The notes: generated from the sequence alone by a model not told the origin. DNA of 64,000 nt from Bos javanicus (GCF_032452875.1 NC_083884.1:23081501-23145500), one strand, 5' to 3'. Positions 1 through 11,159 are shown, numbered from the stretch's first letter. Translations and numbers: made by a program.

Positions 1-479
1 CAGCAAACTGACACATGCAGAGCAAGGGAATACTCACCATGGAAAGAAAAGGAATGGACCCCTAGTACTTAGGGAGGAACAGGAAACCATACTGAGCCCA
101 GGCATATAGGAGATATTCCATCACTGGGGAAGGGAAAGGATTGATGAAAAGCTCCTCACTGCTGAGACCCAGTGGCTGTTTAAGACTGAAACTCTACAAG
201 ATAACAAAGGACACCCCCCTCCCATTACCTTACCAAGCTAGCAAGCATAGAGTAAAGAGTGAGAAAATAACACTGGGGGAGAGGCTAGAGAGTGAAAAGA
301 GACCCCTTCTAAGGAAAAGATATATAGGAAGGTGTAAAACTTACTGGAAAACAAGTCTTCAGCCCGAGCATAAGGAAACACTGAAAATATTTTAATCGGA
401 AGCATGGAAATGAAACTAACAACACCACAATAAAACAGAAACGCAGTTAGACTCTCACATACTGATGGCTTAACAGAAG
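1..479. other. Unannotated AT-rich DNA
   Basis: I recognise no gene here. An 84-codon open frame on the plus strand (141-395) has no recognisable domain. The interval may be the decayed upstream continuation of the old L1 that starts near 480, but I cannot align it by eye. Confidence 0.5.
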
Positions 480-1400
480 AAAAGTAATGACAGTTTTCAA
501 GAAAAACACTGTTTACCTTTGTTTCAAGTATCCTCCACCTGGTGTCTTCTTCTCAGCTAAAAATTAAGAAGCAAAAATATACATACACACCCAGAAGAGG
601 AAAATGCTGTCCAAAGAGATCAAACAATTCACAGGACAAAGCCACATGTAACCCAGATTTTGGAAATATCTGAGAGAAAATTTAAAACTATGATTAATAT
701 GTTAAAAGCTCTGTGTGAACTGATGGTGAATTTCAAGCAGAGATGGAACCCTTAAGGAAGAGTGAAATTGAAATGTTGAAAAAAAGTGATGCATTAACAG
801 AGAAGAGTAACTTTGATGTATTCACCAGTAGACCTCAAAGAACCAAGGAGAGAATCACTGAATTTAAAGGTAGCTCCATAGGGGAATTCCCTGGTGGTCC
901 AGTGGTTAGGACTCTGAGCTCTCAACCCCTTGTTGGGGAACTATCAATAAGATCCCACAAGCTGCACAGTGCGGCTAAAGTAAAAAAATAAAGATAGGTC
1001 AATATATACTACCAAAACTGAAAAAGAGAAATAAGAGTTAAATAAATGAAAAACACAAAAATTAGAGGGCTCATGGACTGCAGAATGAATCTTAATAACC
1101 TAACAATTGTGTGTTTGGATTCCCAGGAAGACAGAAAAATCCAGGAAAAGGAGATAATGAATGGGCAGATGAAAACATTGAGCAGATAATGGCTGGAGTT
1201 TTCCAAACAACACAACATCAGCCACACAAACTCAGAAAGGTCAGAGAAAACCAAACTGGATAATACCAACAGAACACATACAGACACATATGTTGACACT
1301 TACTATATATTAAGTACTTAAAATCTAAATTAATAATATATATTGAAGGAGGATAGAAAAAAAGCTGCATCACAGAGAAAAACAATAAGAATCATAATTA
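480..1400 (+). mobile_element. Ancient L1 (L1M/HAL1-type) 5'UTR-ORF1 region fragment
   Basis: The stretch follows the characteristic order of an old mammalian L1 upstream/ORF1 region: an A-rich segment about a decayed aspartate/lysine-rich coiled-coil frame (around 670-870), then a segment matching the 'augmented with prepared gag-like' part (around 1120-1250) that includes an 'ataatggctg' block followed by a 'ccaaactggataatacc'-like block. It is interrupted by a CHR SINE at 878-990. No frame stays open beyond about 95 codons, so it is long dead. The family assignment is by eye; the L1M versus HAL1 choice is open and the right-hand boundary is soft. Confidence 0.55.
878..990 (+). mobile_element. 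CHR-type tRNA-derived SINE
   Basis: It opens with the 'ttccctggtggtccagtgg' head and contains 'ggggaact' and 'agatcccacaagc' blocks followed by an A-rich tail, the layout of the cetartiodactyl CHR SINEs (tRNA-Glu-derived). It lacks the BovB-like 3' end of Bov-tA. It sits inside the old L1 fragment, so it is the younger of the two. Confidence 0.8.
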
Positions 1401-1470
1401 CAAAAATTGCATCCAAAATGAAAGAGAAGTTTACAAATGTCTTATTACCTAAAAGTTACGTTAGTTAAAT

Positions 1471-1675
1471 AGGACTTCCCTGGTGGCTCAGACGGTAAAG
1501 CGTCTGTCTACAATGCGGGAGACCTGGGTTCAAGCCCTGGCTTGGGAAGATCCCCTGGAGAAGGAAACGGCAATCCACTCCAGTACTCTTGCCTGGAAAA
1601 TCCCATGGACAGAGGAGCCTGGTAGGCTATGGGGTCGCAATGAGTCGGACACGACAGTGATTTCACTCACTTCAC
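1471..1675 (+). mobile_element. Bov-tA SINE, full length, with TSD
   Basis: A tRNA-like head ('gacttccctggtggctcag' with A and B box-like motifs, 'gggttcaagccc') is joined to the BovB-derived 3' module ('ggagaaggaaacgg' to 'gagtcggacacgac'). A perfect 14-15 bp direct repeat (tacgttagttaaata) lies at 1457-1471 and 1676-1690. The element is non-autonomous and mobilised by BovB machinery (family knowledge). Confidence 0.95.
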
Positions 1676-1830
1676 TACGTTAGTTAAATAAATCTTACAG
1701 TTTTTCTAAAAAGTATAAATTCCTCAAAAGAGATTTATAATCATATTTTTCTGAACGTTAAATTACCTTCAATGCTTTCAGTAGTTACTGGAAGTTGAGC
1801 CTGTATCAGAGAGAAGGTAGTATACCTGCT

Positions 1831-2090
1831 GCTGCTGCTAAGTCGTTTCAGTCGTGTCTGACTCTGTGCGACCCCAGAGATGGCAGCCCACTCGTCCCTG
1901 TGATTCTCCAGGCAAGAACAGTGGAGTGGGTTGCCATTTCCTTCTCCAATGCATGAAAGTGAAAAGTGAAAGTGAAGTCACTCAGTCGTGTCCAACTCTT
2001 AGCGACCCCATGGACTGCAGCCTACCAGGCTCCTCCGTCCATGGGATTTTCCAGGCAGGAGTTCTGGAGTGGGGTGCCATTGCCTTCTCC
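1831..2090 (-). mobile_element. Bov-A2 SINE, dimeric, with TSD
   Basis: Two BovB-derived monomers are joined by the GAAAGTGAAAAGTGAAAGTG linker, and the (AGC)n tail lies at the left because the element is on the minus strand. A perfect 12-bp direct repeat, agtatacctgct, lies at 1819-1830 and 2091-2102. Confidence 0.95.
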
Positions 2091-2102
2091 AGTATACCTG
2101 CT

Positions 2103-2410
2103 AGGAAAATATAAATCTGCATAATCTGTTACTAGCATATTTTCTTATAACTTTACTAAAACCAATTTTTAATATGTACTCTATGATATGTTCAAGAAGC
2201 AATTACTCATATTATCATATAAACTTCATAAAGTAGCAGATTACACTGATAGCATAAATTCTGTTATACAAATTAAAGATTGAAGCTTAATTAATTTAAG
2301 CTTTAAAAGATACAACAGGGACACGGCCTCCAACTCTGGCAAACAAAGGATTCAATTCCTTTGAATTTTACCTCTAAAATAGTAATTCTGCTCCCCTTCT
2401 GTTTTTCTAG
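2103..2410. other. AT-rich spacer
   Basis: No gene or clear repeat was recognised between the Bov-A2 and the following Bov-tA. Confidence 0.5.
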
Positions 2411-2627
2411 GACTTCCCTGGTGGCTCAGATGGTTAAGCGTCTGTCTACAATGCGGGAGACCTGGGTTCGACCCCTGGGTCAGGAAGATTCCCTTGGAGA
2501 AGGAAATGGCATTCCACTCCAGTACTATTGCCTGGAAAATCCCACGGACAGAGGAGCCTGGTAGGCTACAGTCCATGGGGTCTCAAAGAGTCAGACACGA
2601 CTGAGCAACTTCACTTCACTCTGTCTA
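2411..2627 (+). mobile_element. Bov-tA SINE, full length
   Basis: It has the same head and BovB-derived tail as the copy at 1471, including the B-box-like 'gggttcgacccc' and the terminal 'agtcagacacgactgag' block. No convincing TSD is visible at either flank. Confidence 0.93.
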
Positions 2628-2699
2628 ACATTCTATGAAAAAAATTATCTTTTTAAGTTTAAATGTGTACCTTAGGGTAAATGCATTATTGTAGGCAAT

Positions 2700-2990
2700 C
2701 TCAAGGAACATTTTTTCCTTTACTTAAAATTATTTATTAGTTGAAATATGGTTGAGTTATATTAGATTTAGGTATATAGTGTAACAATTCAGTATTTTTG
2801 CATATTGTACTCCATTATGAAATATTACAAGATAATGGCTGTAATTCCCTGTGTATACCATATATGTAGTGGTTTATATCTATTAATCCTATGCTTCTAA
2901 TTTGTCCCTCCTCCCTTCCTTCTCCCTTTTGGTAATATTAACAAATCTGTGTAGCATTTTGGACAATATTTTCTACTAACGTTTCCAAAT
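2700..2990 (-). mobile_element. L1 3'UTR fragment
   Basis: Read on the minus strand, this follows the artiodactyl L1 3'UTR: a 'gggag..gacaaattag' segment, an 'acagggaat' block, a 'cttgtaatattt' block and finally the 'caactata' region before the poly(A) side at the left. Moderately diverged, with no coding content. Confidence 0.65.
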
Positions 2991-3763
2991 TTGTACAGAT
3001 ACCAACCACAAAAACAGTTCCAAAAATAATTTTCAAAAAGACAGACATCCTAAATTTGTACAACTTTGAATCACTTCACATTAGGATGTTATGGACGTGG
3101 CTGCCCATGTTTAGAAGGGGAACTAGTCCTTTCTGGATTTAAGATGGACAATGCATGTGTGTGTTATCAGATAAAATACGCTCTAGAGCACAGGAGGATT
3201 CTGTAGAAGTATAAAGAGGGCCTCGGATATAGTATAACTTACTTTGTTCACATTACTTAGTTAAAATTTTATGGTTCCCAATAGAGCCTATCCTGAATAA
3301 CCAATGTAGAATAACCACCACAGATATAAAAAAGGAGTCCTATTCCCATTATGTCACAGATATTTGCATATTAAAATCTCCAACTAATGATGCTGTTTTT
3401 ATTACATGATAAAACACATATTGTAGTTTTAAGTATACTATTTAGATACTTTCCCAAATAATAGAACATTTATTATAATTTTAATGAAGAAAAAGATATA
3501 TTTAAAAACAATAGAAATTGATGAATGATGCTGCTCAAATTTCAATACTGCATGCACTTTGAAAACATTTTCCATATTTTAAAACTTAACTTTAAATTAC
3601 CTTTGCAAATGTAATACAACCTTAAGTTATTTTAAAGGTTAATAATGCATGAAGCATAAACTTATCTAAGAATATCGAACATTCAAAACTTTGTAAGAGA
3701 TGTGTTATCATATCCAAAAATAAAAAATCCTTCAAAAATATAATTTATTAAAAAAATAGTATG
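2991..3763. other. AT-rich DNA without recognised features
   Basis: No open frame above 60 codons and no repeat that I can name. It ends at the left copy of the TSD of the composite BovB. Confidence 0.5.
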
Positions 3764-3774
3764 TAAAACTGGAT
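3764..3774 (+). repeat. Left TSD of composite BovB
   Basis: taaaactggat, identical to 7836-7846. It abuts the CAGTT-repeat tail of the outermost BovB 3' unit. Confidence 0.85.
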
Positions 3775-4349
3775 CAGTTCAGTTCAGTCACTCAGTCGTG
3801 TCGGACTCTTTGCAACCCCATTAACTGTAGCACACCAGGCCTTCCTGTCCATCAAAAAACCCGGAGTTCACTCAAACTCACGTCCATCGAGTCGGTGATG
3901 CCATCCAGTTATCTCATTCTATTGTCCCCTTCTCTTCCTGCCCCACTTCCTCCCAGCATCAGAGTCTTTTCTAAAGAGTCAACTCTTCACATGAGATGGC
4001 CAAAGTACTGGAGTTTCACTTTAGCATCATTCCTTCCAAAGAACACACAGGACTGATCTCCTTCGGAATGGACTGGTTGGATCTCCTTGCAGTCCAAGGG
4101 ACTCTCAAGAGTCTTCACCAACACCACAGTTCAAAAGCATCAGTTCTTTGGCTCTCAGCTTTCTTCACAGTCCAACATTTACATCCATACATAACCACTG
4201 GAAAAACCATAGCCTTGACGAGATGGACCCTTGTTGGCAAAGTAATGTCTCTGCTTTTGAATATGCTGTCTAGGCTGGTCATAACTTTCCTTCGAAGGAG
4301 TAAGTGTCTTTTTAATTTCATGGCTGCAATCACGATCTGCAGTGATTTT
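3775..4349 (-). mobile_element. BovB LINE, extra 3'-terminal unit (575 bp)
   Basis: This minus-strand copy of the last ~575 bp of BovB runs from the CAGTT-type 3' tail (left) to a break inside the RT C-terminal region after 'ctgcagtgatttt'. The next base starts another complete BovB 3' end, so the two units lie head-to-tail. The TSD lies outside this unit, suggesting it arrived with, or was duplicated from, the larger element at 4350-7837. The two 3' units differ at many positions, so they have been separate for a long time. Confidence 0.9.
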
Positions 4350-6216
4350 CAGTTCAGTTCAGTTCAGTCGCTCAGTCGTGTCCGACTCTTTGCAACCCCA
4401 TGAATCACAGTACACCAGGCCTCCGTGTCTATCACCAACATCCAGAGTTCACTCAGACTCATGTCCATCAAGTCAGTGATGCCATTCACCCATATCATCC
4501 TTTGTCGTCCCCTTCTCCTCATGTCCCCAATCCCTCCCAGCATCAGAGTCTTTTCCAATGAGTCAACTCTTCACATGAGGTGGCCAAAGTACTGGAGTTT
4601 CAGCTTTAGCATCAGTCCTTCCAAAGAAATCCCAGGGCTGATCTCCTTCAGAATGGACTGGTTGGATCTCTTTGCAGTCCAAGGGACTCTAAAGAGTCTT
4701 CTCCAACAACACAGTTCAAAAGCATCAATTCTTCAGCTCTCAGCCTTTTTCACAGTCCAACATTCACATCCATACATGACCACTGGAAAAACCATAGCCT
4801 TGACTAGACGAAACTTGTTGGCAAAGTAATGTCTCTGCTTTTCAATATGCTATCTAGGTTGGTCATACTTACCTTCCAAGGAGTAAGCGTCTTTTAATTT
4901 CATGGCTGCAGTCACCATCTGCAGTGATTTTGGAGCCCAGAAAAATAAAGTCTGACACTGTTTCCCTATCTATTTCCCATGAAGTGATGGGACCAGATGC
5001 CATGATCTTCGTTTTCTGAATGTTGAGCTTTAAGCCAACTTTTTCACTCTCCTCTTTCACTTTCATCAAGAGGCTTTTTAGTTCCTCTTCACTTTCTGTC
5101 AGAAGGCTGGTGTCATCTGCATATCGGAGGTTATTGATATTTCTCCTGGCAATCTTGATTCCAGCTTGTGATTCTTCCAGTGCAGCGTTTCTCATGATGT
5201 ACTCTGCATATAAGTTAAATAAGCAGGGTGACAATATACAGCCTTGATGTACTCCTTTTCCTATTTGGAACCAGTCTGTTGTTCCATGTCCAGTTCTAAC
5301 TGTTTCTTCCTCACCGGCATACAAATTTCTCAAGGGGCAGGTCAGGTGGTGTGGTCTTCCCATCTCTTTCAGAATTCTACACAGTTTATTGTGATCCATA
5401 CAGTCAAAGGCTTTGGCATAGTCATAAAGCAGAAATAGATGTTTTTCTGGAACTCTCTTTCTTTTTTGATGATCCAGCAGATGTTGGCAATTTGATCTCT
5501 GGTTTCTGCGTTTTCTAAAACCAGCTTGAACATCCGGAAGTTCATGATTCATATATTGCTGAAGCCCGGTTTGGAGAATTTTGAGCATTATTTTAGTAGC
5601 GTGCAAGATAAGTGCATTTGTGCGGTAGTTGGAGCATTCTTTGGCATTACCTTTCTTTGGGATTGGAATGAAAACTGACCCTTTCCAGTCCTGTGGCCAC
5701 TGGTGAATTTTCCAAACTTGCTGGCATATTGAGTGCAGCACTTTATCAGCATCATCTTCCAGGATTTGAAATAGCTCAACTGGAATTCCATCACCTCCAC
5801 TAGCTTTGTTCGTAGTGATGCTTTCTAAGGCCCACTTAACTTCACATTCCAGGATGTCTGGCTCTAGGTGAGTGATCACACCATCGTGATTATGTGGGTC
5901 GTGTAGATCTCTTTTGTACAGTTCTTCTGTGTATTCTTGCCACCTCTTCTTAATATCTTCTGCTTCTGTTAGGTCCATACCATCTCTGTCCTTTATCGAG
6001 CCTATCTTTGTATGAAATGTTCCCTTGGTATCTCTAATTTTCTTGAAGAGATCGCTAGTCTTTCCCATTCTGTTGTTTTCCTCTATTTCTTTGCATTGAT
6101 CGCTGAGGAAGGCTTTCTAATATCTCCTTGCTATTTTTGGAACTCTGCATTCAGATGCTTATATCTTTCTTTTTTCCTTTGCTTTTCACTTCTCTTCTTT
6201 TCACAGCTATTTGTAA
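4350..6216 (-). mobile_element. BovB LINE, 3' half (RT) of a 5'-inverted element
   Basis: This is the minus-strand part of a structurally near-complete BovB. It runs from the 3' tail at 4350 through the C-terminal and RT regions to a breakpoint at about 6209-6218, where the sense sequence begins 'cttacaaatagctgtg'. At that point the sequence switches directly to the GC-rich 5' end of BovB on the opposite strand. Both parts share the 'cttacaaata' block at their internal ends, so together they represent the element with about 10 bp of overlap. This is the arrangement expected from twin priming. Confidence 0.93.
4869..6068 (-). pseudogene. BovB reverse transcriptase segment, 399-codon open frame
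   Basis: The frame encodes the middle and RT part of the BovB ORF (endonuclease and N-terminal parts are on the inverted piece). Visible RT features: an 'AKAFDC' motif (about 218-223), 'KGVHQGCILSPCLFNLYAEY' (about 271-290) and the catalytic 'YADD' box (316-319), followed by the 'LGSKITADGDCSHEIKRR' connection. Residues about 187-215 do not match the other BovB copies in this window (which read '..GTRDQIANIRWIMEKAREF..' there), and the expected frame resumes at 'DYAKAFDC'. Two compensating indels therefore keep the frame open while replacing roughly 28 residues. The frame ends in the C-terminal region. It is non-functional on structure alone, because it is separated from its 5' half by the inversion. 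Confidence 0.9.
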
Positions 6217-7837
6217 GGGGCGGCGGCCGGGAGGATCTACCCCACACCCAAGGTCAAGGGCAGTGGCCGAGAGCAACCCCATGTCCAAGAAGCAGTGGCT
6301 GCCCAGGCGCAGGAGGGACGAGAGGAGTTACTCCATGTTCAAAGTCAGGAGGGGCAGCGGTGAGGAGATACCCCTCATCCAAGGTAAGGGGCAGCAGCTG
6401 CGCTTTGCTGGAGCAACCGTGAAGAGATACCCCATGTCCCAGGTAAGAGAAACCCAAGTAAGACAGTAGGTGTTGCAAGAGGGCATCAGAGGGCAGACAG
6501 ACTGAAACCATAATCACAGAAAACTAGTCAATCTAATCACACTAGGACCACAGCCTTGTCTAACTCAATGAAACTAAGCCATGCCCTGTGGGGCCACCCA
6601 AGATGGGTGGGTCATGGTGGAGAGGTCTGACAGAATGTGGTCCACCGGAGAAGGGAATGGCAAACCACTTCAGTATTCTTGCCTTGAGAACCCCATGAAC
6701 AGTATGAAAAGGCAAAATGATAGGATACTGAAAGAGGAACTCCCCAGGTTGGTAGATGCCCAATATGCTACTGGAGATCAGTGGAGAAATAACTCCAGGA
6801 AGAATGAAGGGATGGAGCCAAAACTCATATCCCAGTTATGGATATGACTGGTGATAGAAGCAAGGTCTGATACTGTAAAGAGCAATATTGTGTAGGAATC
6901 TGGAATGTTAGGTCCATGAATCAAGGCAAATTGGAAGTAGTGAAACAGGAGATGGCAAGAGTGAACGTCGACATTCTAGGAATCAGCGAACTAAAATGGA
7001 CTGATTTAACTCAGATGACCATTATATCTCCTACTGTGGACAGGAATCCCTTAGAAGAAACGGAGTAACCATCATGGTCAACAAGAGTCCAAAATGCGGT
7101 ACTTGGATGCAATCTCAAAAATGACAGAATGATCTCTGTTCGTTTCCAAGGCAAACTATTCAATATCACAGTAATCCAAGTCTATGCCCCAACCAGTAAC
7201 ACTGAAGAAGCTGAAGTTGAACGGTTCTATGAAGACCTACAAGACCTTTTAGAACTAACACCCAAAAAGATGTCCTTTTCATTATAGGAGACTGGAATGC
7301 AAAAGTAGGAAGTCAAGAAACAGCTGGAGTAACAGGCAAATTTGGCCTTGGAGTATGGAATGAAGCAGGGCAAAGGCTAATAGAGTTTTGCCAAGAGAAC
7401 GCACTGGTCATAGCAAACATCCTCTTCCAACAACACAAGAGAAGACTCTACACATGGACATCACTAGATGGGCAACACCAAAATCAGATTGATTATGTTC
7501 TTTGCAGCCAAAGATGGAGAAGCTCTATACAGTCAACAAAAAGAAGAGCAGGAGCTGACTGTGGCTCAGATCATGAGCTCCTTATTGCCAAATTCAGACT
7601 TAAATTGAAGAAAGTAGGGAAAACCACTTGACCATTCAGGTATGACCTAAATAAATCCCTTATAATTATACAGTGGAAGTGTGAAGGAGATTTAAGGGAC
7701 TCTATCGGATAGATAGAGTGCCTGATGAACTATGGACGGTGGTTCATGACATTTTACAGGAGACAGGGATCAAGATCACCCCCATGGAAAAGAAATGCAG
7801 AAAAGCAAAATGGCTGTCTGGGGAGGGCTTACAAATA
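6217..7837 (+). mobile_element. BovB LINE, inverted 5' half (5'UTR, leader, endonuclease)
   Basis: It starts with the GC-rich BovB 5' end ('ggggcggcggccgggagg') and its internally repetitive 'ccaagg..ggcagcgg' units up to about 6460. The leader ('ccatgaacagtatgaaaagg') follows, then the APE-type endonuclease region beginning 'WNVRSMNQGK' near 6900. The frame is broken near 7005 (missing bases in the 'LKWTG' block) and elsewhere, so no long open frame remains. The piece ends at 'cttacaaata', exactly where the minus-strand half begins. It is followed at once by the right TSD copy. Confidence 0.92.
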
Positions 7838-7846
7838 AAACTGGAT
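7836..7846 (+). repeat. Right TSD of composite BovB
   Basis: taaaactggat, identical to 3764-3774. The first two bases could equally belong to the end of the BovB 5' half (2-nt overlap). Confidence 0.85.
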
Positions 7847-7899
7847 AGAATATCATATATACAATTAATATTTTATAATATTTGATGCTATGTGTCAGT

Positions 7900-8050
7900 T
7901 ACTATAAAATTTTTTCTTAGATGTTAATTGAAATCATCATAAGAACTCTGAGGGGAAGGAATTATTATACCCATTTTACAAGAAAGTAACCGATACTCCA
8001 TGAGACTTGGAAACTTTTCCATGTCACCCAAGATACAAAAGATTATATGT
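7900..8050 (-). mobile_element. MIR SINE remnant
   Basis: It contains the antisense MIR core: an 'attattatacccattttaca' block, then 'gaaactt..' and 'gtcacccaagat..' blocks in the usual order. Old and diverged. Confidence 0.6.
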
Positions 8051-8789
8051 ACAAATAAAAAACCTTTAAAAATGCAAATGTATTTCAAAGATATCAGAGA
8101 ATCTGGGAGCTATCACAATAAAATATAAAGTACTAAATTATATAAATGGAATATAATACATACAAGTATATAGTTAGAAGAGCAGCAGCTTATGTTGTAG
8201 ATTCAAAAACATCTTTCTTCTGATCTCCGTTTCATCTCATACTAATTATATCTTAATGTGATGGACTTCTGGATGATTTTCATTATCCTTTTGTATGCCC
8301 TTAGAGTATTTTTTTCACCAATTTTTTTTTGTTCATTTGTTTGTTGGAATTTTTCTTTATTTTATTTTTTCAGACTTTGCAATGAGCATGTGTTACTATA
8401 TGTGATCATTAAAATAAGCATGCTTAAAAAATGTCATATGCATCATGATTTACTTGTCTCTGTAATTCATCATAACTGTCGGACTTGGATTACTATTAAT
8501 TTTAGAATCACTTTTTAGCCTCCGAATTGAAAACAAACAAACAAACAAAAACAAACCCTTAAGTGTGCCATGCTCTGAATACAATTAAGTGAATGCTGGT
8601 TAGAAAATCATGATCACATATGGGACCAAATAGCTGAATTTCAGTGAACTATTTTCATTAACTTTCAGGCTGTAACTATGGCATTGGCTAGCTATGCCAT
8701 GTGATTCCATTGCAAATATGTCTGAAGGAAGAGACCTTGATGCCTCAGTCCTCAGAAAACACTTCTAAAAAGCCTACTCAAAGCTTTAG
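8051..8789. other. AT-rich DNA, nothing recognised
   Basis: An 86-codon frame at 8258-8518 is Phe/Ile-rich low-complexity translation with no family signature. A short (CAAA)n tract lies near 8530. Confidence 0.45.
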
Positions 8790-8965
8790 CCCTTATCTGT
8801 AAGTTAATAGTAACATATCATTCTGAAAAGGACAAGATTAGCTATCATTTTGATCAATTTCAAAATTTATTTAAAAACTAACTGTTGTACATTAAAAAAA
8901 TAAATATTTGGATTCTCAAGAGATACCACACTTTACATCATCATCATCATTGTTGTTATTAGTTA
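8790..8965 (+). mobile_element. Possible MIR remnant with CAT-repeat tail
   Basis: 'ttatctgtaagt..aatag' at the left and a 'tcatcatcatcattgttgttatt' tract at the right follow the layout of a sense MIR 3' half, but the middle is too diverged to be sure. Confidence 0.4.
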
Positions 8966-10344
8966 CTGTAGATGAAACCAGTGAAATATAAAAGAGAAAA
9001 TATCCAGAATCCTCAGTGGAGAGTCTTTCAGCCAAGAGCAAGTAAGAACATCTGCCAGTTTCACAATATTATTTCACAACAATTTCAAGGTAGGTACAAA
9101 TTCAGGCATAGGGACATGAAAATGTTGGTAAATATCTTGAGTTTTGCCTTGTTTTTAGTAGTTATCTTGTTCCAGATTGTGTGTCCTCCCTTCCTTAGGG
9201 ATCTGCCTTAGCCTTGCTCTTGTCCCATGCACAGTAGGGGCAGCGAAGTAAAAAGCTGAAGCTATTATACAATGTGTACTATAATGTGAGTCTTGTGTGA
9301 AGAGGCAAAGGGACCCAAAGGAGTTACACCTTAACAATCAAACAAAAGTCCTCTTGTATTTAAGATTCCCAAGAGGTTTCCTAACTCTTGATTTTCCCAA
9401 AGATTGCTAGTTTTTCTCTTCTGTTGATTCTGAGCTAAATGTGCCATTCTTTTTCCTACCAGGTTAGTCTGTGTCTATTGCTTGCAAATACATTTTCTGA
9501 ACTAATTCATTTTCCACCATCCATACATACAAACAAACTCTCACACACACAAACTGAACAGGATTTTCTCTGGGCAACATGAAGTATTAAAAAGCATTAT
9601 TTAAAATCATGGTATATAGTATAGATTAAAACAATCATGTTGCCATGTGATATAGTAGAGATTGAGTTAGACATCTAGTAGAAAATCTATTAGTATGTAG
9701 GTCTCAAAGAGACAAAGAGTACCACAGACTGATATTTTGAACTCTGTCAAATTTTAGCTATTGTGCATTGTTATTTCTGGCCAGTTAGCTCGTATTTCTA
9801 TAAAATCTTTATTTTTGAAAAATGCCAATTACATGATTAAACTTCTGAATGTAATAAAATGTAGACAAAATACACAATAAGTTTTTGGACACCTTGATCT
9901 CTCAGCAATTCAGAGGCTTTCTTTGTTTTTAGATTTTCTCTGACAAACTTCCTTTGACTATTGGCTTTTAAGAACATTGTCTTGAGTGAACACGCTGCAG
10001 TACCAGATATTTCAACATAAATCCCTTACAATAATATCTACAATAATTATGTTTTTAGTCCTCTGCAAGCAAATGAGGCTTTAATGCTTACAAAAGAAGT
10101 CAAGATTTTATTACTGAGCCATTTTCAACTCATTTGGATCTCACCTGTGATAGTAAAAGACTTTTTAAATAAAAATTATTGCTATATTCCTTATTCAGTA
10201 TAGAATTCTAACTTAAAAAGAGATTTCTCTTGAATTATTCTGATACAAATGGAAGGCTTATAGTCTAAATTTCAAATAAAAAACATATCTATATTCAATT
10301 CGTGATTTACGTAAGTTTGATTTTGTGAAGTTTATTAAATAGAA
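8966..10344. other. AT-rich DNA, nothing recognised
   Basis: No gene found. A 79-codon frame (8972-9211) has no domain. 9170-9330 is relatively GC-rich and could be a decayed transposon end, but I cannot name one. Confidence 0.45.
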
Positions 10345-10594
10345 TTCAGTATTTTTTTTTTCTTTTCTTTTTTTTTTTTTTTATTCTTCCAATTTTATTT
10401 TATTTTTAAACTTTACATAATTGTATTAGTTTTGCCAAATATCAAAATGAATCCGCCACAGGTATACATGTGTTCCCCATCCCGAACCCTCCTCCCTCCT
10501 CCCTCCCCATACCATCCCTCTGGGCCGTCCCAGTGCACCAGCCCCAAGCATCCAGCATCATGCAACGAACCTGGACTGGCAACTCGTTTCCTAC
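10345..10594 (-). mobile_element. Young ruminant L1, 5'-truncated to its 3'UTR
   Basis: The minus-strand poly(A) appears as a T-rich run at about 10351-10384. It is followed by the same 3'UTR block found at the end of the L1 copies at 20171-22374 and 56975-58290 ('atgaatccgccacaggtata', 'ccctctgggccgtcccagtg'). High similarity among the three implies a recent family. The 72-codon frame 10432-10650 is its antisense. A possible imperfect TSD is 'agaattcagta' at the left versus 'aaaattcaata' at the right. Confidence 0.88.
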
Positions 10595-11158
10595 AAAATT
10601 CAATAATTAAAAAAAATAAAAAATTGTTTTCACTTATCCTTATTCAATAAATCACAAATAGTACAATCATTTTATCAGCAATATTATATACATGCTAAAA
10701 TGTATTACTAAATTGCAAGCTTATTAAATAACATGCTTTAATTATCTAAGCACATATATATCAGAAAATATGGTGATAACATTACTAATTCATAATTCCT
10801 ACCTATGAAATGATTGCTTCCTATTGAAGAGGTACTCCATGTAAGCATGAAAATTCATAGCTTTCTGGATATTTGCTAATTTTGTTTTTTCTTAGAAGTG
10901 TTTTTTAATAAAACATCTTAGTTAAAATGAGATATTTTCTTAAATATTTTAAATAAATACTGACTATAAAAATTAGCCATTCATATTTTAAACTTTTTGA
11001 ATAGTATTAACAACATGAAAACACTTGATCAATTAATTAAAATATTTAAGAAAAATTAAGTACTAAAACAGTTCTTTCAAGGAAGATGGTATCAAGAAAG
11101 CATATATATGGAATTAGACTGTGTCTGTTTATTTTTTAAGCAAGTTGGTATAAGCAAC

Positions 11159-11159
<1 letters not shown>
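10595..11159. other. AT-rich DNA, nothing recognised
   Basis: No gene or named repeat seen. Confidence 0.5.

Noticed and set aside
1471..1560. tRNA-like sequence at SINE heads (also at the other Bov-tA copies)
   Set aside because: These are tRNA-derived Bov-tA heads embedded in SINE bodies, not tRNA genes: no complete cloverleaf with CCA-side acceptor pairing was found.
3996..4829. 134-135 codon plus-strand frames that look like paired genes
   Set aside because: They are antisense translations of the BovB 3' region; the same peptide phrases recur wherever BovB lies in the opposite orientation (23094-23669, 30098-31045, 34517-35071, 44107-44556, 45921-46343, 56124-56585).
6012..6517. Overlapping 87-136 codon frames around 6.0-6.5 kb
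   Set aside because: They cross the junction between the minus-strand and inverted BovB halves and the GC-rich BovB 5' end; no domain and no continuity with a gene.
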